From CAVTWH01 sp963794685 (GTDB lineage Bacteria > Actinomycetota > Actinomycetes > Mycobacteriales > Micromonosporaceae), in assembly GCA_963794685.1 (NCBI GenBank), contig CAWCFK010000004.1, positions 1,205,151 to 1,269,150 on the forward strand: a DNA stretch of 64,000 nucleotides. Direction: 5' to 3'. This document shows positions 56,876 to 64,000 of this stretch, in pieces. Below the pieces are notes generated by a model that worked only from the letters and a program-made list of their open reading frames with translations, did no database searches and was not told the DNA's origin. The position numbers and the translations under genes were made by a program. Each line of letters opens with the position of its first letter. Positions within the stretch are counted from its first letter, which is position 1.

Positions 56876-58450
56876 CCGTCGTTGACGGCGGTCGCTCGGC
56901 GCGAGCAGGTGGACGCGCCGGCCGGGCGGAGTACCCGGCCACCGGGTTGCCACTGTTCACCGGCTTCCGGCACGGGCCGCTGGCCGCCTGCGCGGCGTGC
57001 TGGACCGCCCGCTGGCCTCGTACTACCTGCTGCTGTCCAGCTCCGGCCTGCTGCTGGTGATCGGGCTGGTGATGGTCTTCTCGGCCACCAGCGTGCAGCC
57101 GCTATGCCGACCAGCGGCAACGCCTTCGCCTCGGTCAGCAAGCAGGCATCTTCTGCCTGATCGGGCTGGTCGCCTTCTGGGTGTTCCAGCGGCTGCCGGC
57201 CAGGACCTACCGGGCGCTCGGCCTGCCGCTGCTGGTCGCGCTCGGTGGTGCTGCTCGACCTGCTGGGCCTGCTCGGCGTCGCTGGCGCGCGGGACGCAGA
57301 CGGGCTGCCCCGAGCCTCGGCCCGATCCACGCCGAGAAGTCAACAACCTCTGGCTCTACGTCGGACCGCTCCAGTTGCAGCCCTCCGAGCTCGCCAAGCT
57401 GGCCATCGCGCTGTGGGGGGCCGGGGTGCTGGCCACCAAGGGCAGCCCGGATCGCGCAGTGGCGCGAACTGGCGGTGCCGCTGTTCCCGGTCGCCGGCCT
57501 GGTGCTGCTGCTGGTCGGGTACAACGACTTCGGCACCATGGTCTGCCTGCTGATCCTGTTCACCGGGCGTGCTCTGGGCGGCCGGCGTGCGGCTGCGCGC
57601 ACTTCGCGGCTGCTCGGCGCTGCGGCGGTCGGCGGTGCGCCGCGCTGGTGCTGCTCGCGCCCGTACCGGCATGACCCGGATCACCTCGTTCTTCGAGCCG
57701 TCGCATGCTGCAACAAGGACGACTGCTACCAGGCCGTGCACGGCATGTACGCGATCGCCGAACGGCGGCTGGTTCGGCGTCGGGCTGGGCCAGGGCCGGC
57801 TCAAGTGGGGCCGGCTGCCCAACGGGCACAACGACTTCATCTTCGCGGTGATCGCCGAGGAGTTGGGCGTGGTCGGCTGCTTCGTGGTGCTCGGCGCTGC
57901 TCGCCGTCCTCGCGTACACCGGGCTGCGGATCGCCCGCCGGGTCGAGGACCCGTTCCGCCGGATGGTCGGCGGCCGGCATCACCATCTGGCTGGTCGGCC
58001 AGGCCATCGATCAACATCGGCGGGGTGATCGGCCTGCTGCCGATCACCGGCCTGCCGCTGCCGTTCATCTCCGACGGCGGCAGCGCGCTGGTGGTCGACG
58101 CTGGCGCGGTCGGTGTGCTGGCCTCGTTCGCCCGCGCCGAGCCGGACGCGGCCCGCGCCCTGCACGCCCGTCCGCCGGACAAGTGGGTGCGACTACTCTG
58201 GGCGCCGCTGCCTCCGCTGCCGCGCGACGCCGCGCCCGCGCCGGGACCGACCGCTGACCTGCGGAGCCGGGAGCGCCGGCCGCGACGGCGCGCCGCCAGC
58301 GGGTCCGGCGCGACGCGGCGTCACCGCGCCCGCCGCTACCGCCGCGAGCTGGTCGATGCCGTCCGGCAGCGGCGCCCGCAGCGCGGTGCGCGGCCCGGAC
58401 GCCGGACGCTGGACCGGCAACCGGCGGACGGCGGCGAGAGGAGACGGTGA
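56866..58450 (+). CDS. ftsW: Septal peptidoglycan polymerase FtsW, many frame breaks
   Basis: Probable start GTG 56866 inside the end of murD2. The SEDS membrane protein can be read in pieces: RPLASYYLLLSSSGLLLVIG, LVMVFSATSVQ, CLIGLVAFWVFQRLPARTYR, NNLWLYVGPLQLQPSELAKL (conserved QPSE loop), YNDFGTMVCLLILF, NGHNDFIFAVIAEELGVVG (NDFIFA loop) and PLPFISDGGSALV. FtsW polymerises glycan strands from lipid II at the septum together with FtsI. At least ten single-base breaks occur between 56990 and 58110. A long basic tail ends at TGA 58450. Confidence 0.88.
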
Positions 58451-59573
58451 TGGGTGGGCTGCGCTCGGTGGTACTGGCAGGCGGCGGTACCGGCGGGCAC
58501 ATCTACCCGCTGCTGGCGTTCGCCGACTGCCTGCGCCGGCACGACCCGGACGTGCGGATCACCTGCCTCGGCACCGCCAAGGGGCCTGGAGAACCGAGAT
58601 CATTCCGCCCCGGGGGTACGACCTGCGGCTGGTCCCGGCGTTCCAGCTGCCCCGCTCGGTGAACATGAACCTGGTGCGTACCCCCGACCGGATGTGGCGC
58701 TCGGCGCGGGCCGCCCGCGCGGTGCTCGACGACGTCGAGGCGGACGCCGTGGTCGGCTTCGGCGGCTACGTGTCGCGTCCCGGCCTACCTGGCCGCCTGG
58801 CGCCGGCACACGCCGATCGTGATCCACGAGGTCAACGTGCCGCCGGGCGTGGCCAACAAGATGGGCATGCGGTTCACCAAGAACGTGGCGGTCGGCTTCC
58901 CGTACCAGACCGAGCAGGTCCAGCGCTGCGCGACGCCCGGGTGACCGGCGTGCCGCTGCGGACGTCGATCTCCACGCTGGACCGGCGGCCCGGCAGCAGG
59001 AGGCGCGCGCCCACTTCGGGCTGGACCCGCGACCTGCCGACGCTGTTCGTGTTCGGCGCGTCCCAGGGCGCCCGCTCGATCAACCTGGCGATGGCCGGCG
59101 CGGCCAAGGCGCTCACCGCGGCCGGCATCCAGGTGCTGCACATCATCGGCGCCCGCAACGAGCCGGTGGAGATCCCGGCCGGACCTGCCGGCGCCGTACG
59201 TGACCACCAAGTTCCTCGCCGAGATGGAGCTCGGCTACGCCGCCGCCGACCTGGCGCTGTGCCGGGGCGGCGCGATGACCTGCGCGGAGACGGCCGCGGT
59301 CGGCATGCCGGCGATCTACGTGCCGCTGCCGTACGGCAACGGCGAGCAGCGCCGCAACGCGCTGCCGGTGGTCGAGGCGGGCGGCGGCCTCCTGGTCGAC
59401 GACGCCGACCTGACCCCGAGTGGATCGAGCAGACCGTGGTCCCGCTGCTGCGCGACCCGGCCCGGGTCGCCGCGATGCGCACCGCCGCCGCCGGCTACGG
59501 TCGACGCGACGGTGACGAGGCGCTGCGGTCGTACTTGTATGAGGTGGTTGGCGGCATGACGATCGGCGCTTGA
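58447..59573 (+). CDS. murG: Undecaprenyl-PP-MurNAc-pentapeptide GlcNAc transferase MurG, frame breaks
   Basis: GTG 58447 (or ATG 58450) overlaps the ftsW stop. The N-terminal glycine loop LAGGGTGGHIYPLLAFADCL is followed by RGYDLRLVPAFQLPRSVNMN, VVGFGGYVS, HEVNVPPGVANKMGMRF and VTGVPLR. The UDP-GlcNAc domain reads LFVFGASQGARSINLAM and GYAAADLALCRGGAMTCAE, then PLPYGNGEQRRNA. Breaks lie near 58588, 58785, 58925, 58995-59022, 59183 and 59418. It makes lipid II on the inner face of the membrane. Confidence 0.9.
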
Positions 59574-59584
59574 CGCGCGGAGGA

Positions 59585-60990
59585 TCTGGGCACGGTCCAC
59601 CTGATCGGCATCGGCGGGGTCGGCATGTGCGGCCTGGCCCGGCTGCTGCTCACCCGGGGCATCCCGGTCACCGGCAGCGAGCTGCGCGAGTGGCCGCACG
59701 CTGGCCGGGCTGCGCGCGCTCGGCGGCACCATCCACATGTCGCCACGAGCCGTCCAACCTCGACGGCGTCGACACCGTCGTCTACTCGACCGCGATCCCG
59801 GCCGACCACCTGGAGCTGGTCGAGGCGCGCGCGCGCGGGCCTGCGGGTGCTGCACCGCTCGGAGGCGCTGGCGGCCACCATGGCCGGCCGGCGCGCCGAT
59901 CGCGGTCGCCGGCACCCACGGCAAGACCACCACCACGTCGATGATCACCTCGGTGCTCCAGCACGCCGGGCTCGACCCGTCGTTCGTGATCGGCGGCGAG
60001 ATCTCCGAGGCCGGCTCGAACGGCCACCACGGCACCGGCGAGCACTTCGTGGTCGAGGCGGACGAGAGCGACCGCTCGTTCCTGCGCTACCGGCCCGTAC
60101 GTCGCGATCGTCACGAACATCGACGCCGACCACCTCAACACGTACGGCGACATGGCCGGCCTGGCCGCCGCGTTCGTGGAGTTCGCCAGCTCACCGAGCC
60201 CGGCGGCTTCGTCGTCACCTGCGCCGACAACGCCGGCACCCGCGAGCTGGCGGCGCAGGCCCGGGCGGCCGGGCGGACCGTCTACACCTACGGCGAGGCG
60301 GACGACGCCGACCTGCGGCTGACCGAGCTGGCCTCGTCGGCCCGGCGGGGTGCGCTACCTCGCCACCCTGGACGGCGCGCCGCTCGGCGAGGTCACGCTG
60401 CCGGTGCCGGGCCGGCACCTGGCGCTGAACTCGGCCGCGGCGGTGCTGACCGCGCTGCGGCTGGGCGTGCCGATCGAGACGGTGGTCGAGGCGCTCGCCG
60501 CCTTCCCGGGCGTACGCCGCCGCTTCGAGCTCAAGGGCGCCGCCGACGGCGTACGGGTCTACGACGAGTACGCCTACCACCCGACCTCGATGACCGCGGC
60601 GCTGCGAGACGCTGCGCGAGGTGGCCGGCGAGGGCCGGCTGATCGTGGTGTTCCAGCCCTACCGGGTGTACCGCACCCGCGAGTTCCAGGCCGAGATCGC
60701 GGCCGCGCTGGCCATCGCCGACCAGGCGCGTGATCCTGGAGGTCTTCGGCCCGGGCGAGCTGCGCGGGCCGGGCGAGGGCGGCGTGGCGCTGACCGCCGC
60801 GGTCGACCTCCCGCGCGGCACAAGGTGTTCGTGCCGACTGGGACGACGTGCCCGGCGAGGTGGCCGCGCGGGCCCGGCGTGGCGACGTGGTGGTGACCAT
60901 GGGCGCGCCGCCGATCTCGCTGATGGGCGACCAGTTGCTCGACGCGCTGGCCGCGCGGGCGGCCCGGACGGTCGGCGGCCGGCATGCCGA
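59585..60990 (+). CDS. murC: UDP-N-acetylmuramate--L-alanine ligase MurC, frame breaks
   Basis: The start is not clear; the conserved part begins VHLIGIGGVGMCGLARLLL at about 59594. AVAGTHGKTTTTSMITSVL (ATP loop) lies at 59900-59955, then VVEADESDRSFLRY, VTNIDADHLNTYGDM, GRHLALNSAAAVLTAL and YDEYAYHPTSMTAALR, all MurC hallmarks. Breaks lie near 59700, 59745, 59840, 59892, 60102, 60192, 60350, 60607, 60728 and 60825. It adds the first amino acid to UDP-MurNAc. The C-terminus (GAPPISLMGDQLLDALAARA) meets the ftsQ start near 60984. Confidence 0.9.
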
Positions 60991-61860
60991 GCCCGGCCGA
61001 CGACACGCGATCGCCGACGGCCCCGACGACCGCCGGCCGACCGTGGAGCACCGTGGCCGGATGACCGCGCGCGCCGCGACGCGTGGCCGCGCCTGGTGCG
61101 GCGGCTCGTGCGCGCGACGCGGCGATCCCCGCGTCGGTGCGCCGGTTCAACGCGCGCGCCCGGGCCCGGCGGCTCCACTCGGCCCGCCCGTGGCTGGTCG
61201 CGGCGCGGTGCTGGCGCTGCTCGCCGGCGTGGCGCGCTGGATCGTCTTCGGCACGTCGCTGCTCGGCGTCGCGACGCGTGCGGGTCGCCGGCAGCGCCCT
61301 GGTCAGCGCCGCGAGGTGCGGGCGGCGGCGGCGATCGCGCGCCGGCACCCCGCTGGCCGGGCTGGACCTCGACGCCGTCGGCCGGCGGGTGGAGCCGGGC
61401 TGCTCGCCGCCGGTGGCCGCGGTGGCAGCCGGGACTGGCCGGCCACGCTGGCGATCAGGTGACCGGCGGGCCGGCGGTGGCGACCGTGCTCGGCGGCGAC
61501 GAGCGCTGGCTGCTGCTCGACGCGACCGGGGTCGTGTTCCGCACGCGTCGCGCAGCCCAGCCGGCCGGGCTGCCGTTGGTCGGCTGGCCAACCCCGGGCC
61601 CGGCGACCCGAGGACCGTTGCCGCGCTGGCCGGTGCTCGCGTCGCTGCCCGCCGAGCTGCGCGACCGCGTGGTGCGGCATCGAGGCGCCGGCGCCCGCCC
61701 GGATCACGCTGAAGCTGAGCGGCGACCGCAGCGATCATCTGGGGCGACGCGACCGAGAACGCGACGAAGGCGCGGGTCGCCACTGACGCTGCTCGACTCG
61801 GCCGGGCACAGTGATCGATGTCAGTGCGCCCGGACGTGGTGCACGACTGTGCCGATCGGC
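60984..61860 (+). CDS. ftsQ: Cell division protein FtsQ, frame breaks
   Basis: Proposed start ATG 60984; the end is approximate. Pieces in order: IPASVRRFNARARARRLHSA (basic cytoplasmic part), a membrane helix (LALLAGVA...WIVFGTSLLGV), the POTRA domain (VRVAGSALVSA, GTPLAGLDLDAVGRRV) and the beta domain (RDWPATLAI, VTGGPAVATVLGGDERWLLLD, PRTVAALAVLASLPAELRDRV). FtsQ links FtsL/FtsB to the divisome. Placement between murC and ftsZ agrees. The frame changes about every 60-100 bases, so residue-level features are unreliable. Confidence 0.8.
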
Positions 61861-61966
61861 TACCAGACCGGGCTTGTGGCGATCCTCCTGATCGATCGGC
61901 GACACGCCGGACGAGTGTCCTTGGACATGACGCTGCGTCGCATAACGTTGCCGAAGAGGCCGATAG

Positions 61967-61995
61967 TTGACATAACTCTAAGCCTCTAGTACAGG
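61967..61995 (+). promoter_or_regulatory. ftsZ promoter
   Basis: TTGACA at 61967-61972 and TACAGG at 61990-61995, 17 bases apart, in a locally AT-rich stretch (ATAACTCTAAGCCTCTAGTA) between ftsQ and ftsZ. Actinomycete ftsZ genes usually have their own promoters here, which lets FtsZ levels vary independently of the dcw operon. Confidence 0.7.
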
Positions 61996-62060
61996 GTGAG
62001 GGTTTCCCCTCGCTCTGAGCAGTAGTGACCTGCCACGTGACGAGTCGAGAGGGAAGGCTG

Positions 62061-63191
62061 ATGACACCTCCGCACAACTACCTGGCGGTCATCAAGGTCG
62101 TCGGCATCGGTGGCGGCGGCGTCAACGCGGTCAACCGCATGATCGAGGTCGGCCTCAAGGGCGTCGAGTTCATCGCGATCAACACGGACGCGCAGGCGCT
62201 GCTGATGAGCGACGCCGACGTCAAGCTCGACGTCGGCCGCGAGCTGACCCGGGGCCTCGGCGCCGGGCGCCAACCCGACGTCGGCAAGAATGCCGCCGAG
62301 GACCACCGCGACGAGATCGAAGAGGTGCTCAAGGGCGCCGACATGGTGTTCGTGACCTGCGGCGAGGGCGGCGGCACCGGCACCGGCGGCGCGCCCGTGG
62401 TCGGCAACATCTCCCGCAAGCTCGGCGCGCTCACCATCGGCGTGGTCACCCGGCCGTTCTCCTTCGAGGGCAAGCGCCGCCAGGTGCAGGCCGAGGTCGG
62501 GCATCGAGGAGCTGCGCAACCAGTGCGACACGCTCATCGTCATCCCGAACGACCGGCTGCTCGCCCTCGGCGACCGCGGCATCAGCATGATGGACGCGTT
62601 CCGCCAGGCCGACCAGGTGCTGCTCTCCGGCGTCCAGGGCATCACCGATCTGATCACCACACCCGGCCTGATCAACCTCGACTTCGCCGACGTCAAGAGC
62701 GTGATGAGCGGCGCCGGCAGCGCGCTGATGGGCATCGGCAGCGCCGCGCGGCGACAACCGCGCGGTCGAGGCGGCCGAGGAGGCGATCTCCAGCCCGCTG
62801 CTGGAGCAGAGCATGGACGGCGCGCGCGGCGTGCTGCTGTCCATCGCCGGCGGCTCCGATCTCGGCCTGTTCGAGATCAACGACGCGGCCCAGCTGGTCA
62901 CCGACGCGGCGCACCCGGACGCGAACATCATCTTCGGCGCGGTCATCGACGACGCGCTCGGCGACGAGGTGCGGGTCACCGTGATCGCGGCCGGCTTCGA
63001 CGGCGGCTCGCCCGCCTACAAGCCCGTCCGAGATGGCGCGCAAGGCCCGCCCCCGCCGACCCGACCGTGGAGCCCGGCGGGCGGCGCAGCGCCAACCCGC
63101 CGCCGGCGGCCGCCCGCCAGCCGCGGGCCGCACGGGCCGGGTGCTCTTCGACGACGTCGACGTGCCCGACTTCCTGAAGAACGGCGCGTGA
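62061..63191 (+). CDS. ftsZ: Cell division GTPase FtsZ, frame breaks
   Basis: Starts at ATG 62061 (MTPPHNYLAVIKVVGIGGGG) after GAGAGGGAAGG. GTP-binding signatures are GGGGVNAVNRMIE, the tubulin motif GEGGGTGTGGAPVV and NDRLLALGDRGISMMDAF. The T7 loop NLDFADVKSVMSGAG and GGSDLGLFEINDAAQLV follow, ending with the DDVDVPDFLKNGA tail that binds partners such as SepF and FtsW. Breaks lie near 62265 (two compensating, GRQPDV for GANPDV), 62502, 62747 and 63030. FtsZ polymerises into the division ring. Confidence 0.95.
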
Positions 63192-63936
63192 CGCGTACCG
63201 GCGTCGCTGGCGAGGCGCCGCCGGCGCGGAGATCGCGGCCAACCTCGACGAGGTACACGCCCGACTGGCGGCCGCATGCCGCGGCGGCCGGTCGCGATCC
63301 GCCGGAGGTGACCCTGGTCGCCGTCAGCAAGACCTTCCCGGCCGCCGACGTCGCTGCACCTGGCCGCGCTCGGCATCACCGACGTGGGGGAGAACCGCGA
63401 CCAGGAGGCCGCGCCCGAAGGCGGCCGAGGTACGCGCCGCCGGCGTCGACCTGCGCTGGCACTTCATCGGCCAGCTCCAGCGCAACAAGTGCCGCTCGGT
63501 GGTCGGCTACGCCGACGTGGTGCACTCGGTGGACAGCGTCCCGCTGGCTGACGCGCTCGGCCGGGCCGCGACGGCCACCGGGGCCGGCCGCTGGACGTGC
63601 TCGTCCAGGTGAGCATCGACGGCGGCGTGACCCGGGGCGGCGCCGTGCGGGGTGCCGCCGACGCCGACCACGACCTCGACCAGGTGGCCGCGGCTATCGC
63701 CGCGCACAGTGCACTGCGACTCGGTGGCGTGATGGCGGTCGCTCCGCTCGACTGGGCGCCCGACGCGGCATTCGCCCGACTTCAGGTGATCGCCGGCTGC
63801 GTCGGCTGACAGATATCCGACAGCCAAGGTCATCTCGGCGGGAATGAGCGCCGATCTGGAGGCCGCGGTGGCCCACGGCGCGACACATGTGCGCATCGGT
63901 GCCGCATTGCTCGGATCGCGCCCTCCGCTGCGGTAA
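63188..63936 (+). CDS. YggS family PLP homeostasis protein, frame breaks
   Basis: GTG 63188 overlaps the ftsZ stop (GTGA). Pieces read IAANLDEVHARLAAACRAAG, VTLVAVSKTFPAADV (the lysine that binds PLP), LGITDVGENRDQE, LRWHFIGQLQRNKCRSV, VHSVDSVPLADALGRAA, LDVLVQVSIDGGVTRGG and ISAGMSADLEAAVAHGATHVRIGAALLG, to TAA 63936. The family controls pyridoxal phosphate levels and, in Gram-positives, sits between ftsZ and sepF. A pgeF/ylmD gene, often found between the two, is absent here. Breaks lie near 63222, 63275, 63355, 63408, 63580 and 63800. Confidence 0.85.
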
Positions 63937-64000
63937 CCTCACCCCGAGCACGGAACTACACCAGTGTCTTTTTCCCGGTCAGCGCTGGTGTGGCGCGGGT

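Noticed and set aside
1..64000. CRISPR arrays, insertion sequences, prophage, tRNA or rRNA genes
   Set aside because: No regularly spaced repeats, transposase or integrase motifs, or tRNA-like cloverleaf with CCA-type end were seen by eye; the tandem repeats found are short and coding or leader-associated.

Overview
The window is very GC-rich actinomycete chromosome, most likely from Micromonosporaceae (Micromonospora/Salinispora relatives). The evidence is a dcw cell-wall cluster with mraZ, an mraW-type leader RNA and a meso-DAP type MurE; a MurL/MurD2 glutamate-epimerase pair inside that cluster; an imuA'-imuB-dnaE2 mutasome with its HEPN partner gene behind an actinobacterial SOS box; and a carotenoid sub-cluster (CrtI, GT2, CruF-like, CrtA-like) resembling that of glycosylated Micromonosporaceae carotenoids. 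No phage, insertion sequence, CRISPR array, tRNA or rRNA was seen.

Layout. 1-3.8 kb (minus strand): carotenoid modification genes plus a GNAT and a YbaK-type deacylase, mostly overlapping by a few bases. 3.9-5.9 kb: EamA transporter and WYL regulator. 5.9-8.2 kb: epoxide hydrolase translationally coupled to an AlkZ-like DNA glycosylase, divergent from the WYL gene across a perfect inverted repeat. 8.1-10.9 kb: AraC regulator, alpha/beta hydrolase, LLM flavin enzyme. 11.0-18.0 kb: SOS mutasome. 18.0-20.0 kb: LPXTG surface protein, frame-broken. 20.2-24.0 kb: methyltransferase, phosphodiesterase, DNA polymerase IV, DUF3040 protein. 24.2-29.1 kb (minus): moxR-DUF58-transglutaminase operon. 29.4-32.4 kb: leuS behind a leader-peptide attenuator. 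32.7-41.0 kb: an apparent polyuronate (alginate-like) locus: short nucleotide-sugar dehydrogenase, processive GT2, two secreted beta-helix proteins of which one carries the AlgG-type C5-epimerase signature, a PL14-like lyase lipoprotein, and a convergent PL7 alginate lyase. 41.2-44.4 kb (minus): murT-gatD and a TVP38 protein. 44.8-64 kb: dcw cluster mraZ-rsmH-ftsL-ftsI-murE-murF-mraY-murL-murD2-ftsW-murG-murC-ftsQ-ftsZ-yggS.

The most interesting part is the 32.7-41.0 kb locus. Its gene content matches the core of alginate synthesis (AlgD/Alg8/AlgG/lyase), but in a Gram-positive background without the outer-membrane export or acetylation genes. Its dehydrogenase lacks the usual C-terminal nucleotide-binding domain.

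Sequence quality is uneven. Stretches such as 40-56 kb are almost free of frame breaks, while leuS, the 33-39 kb genes and 56-64 kb (ftsW, murG, murC, ftsQ, ftsZ) carry many single-base indels. Because these include essential genes, and many breaks are cured by adding or removing one base in a C/G run, I treat them as probable sequence errors. Such genes are annotated as CDS over their full extent, and exact ends inside those blocks are approximate.
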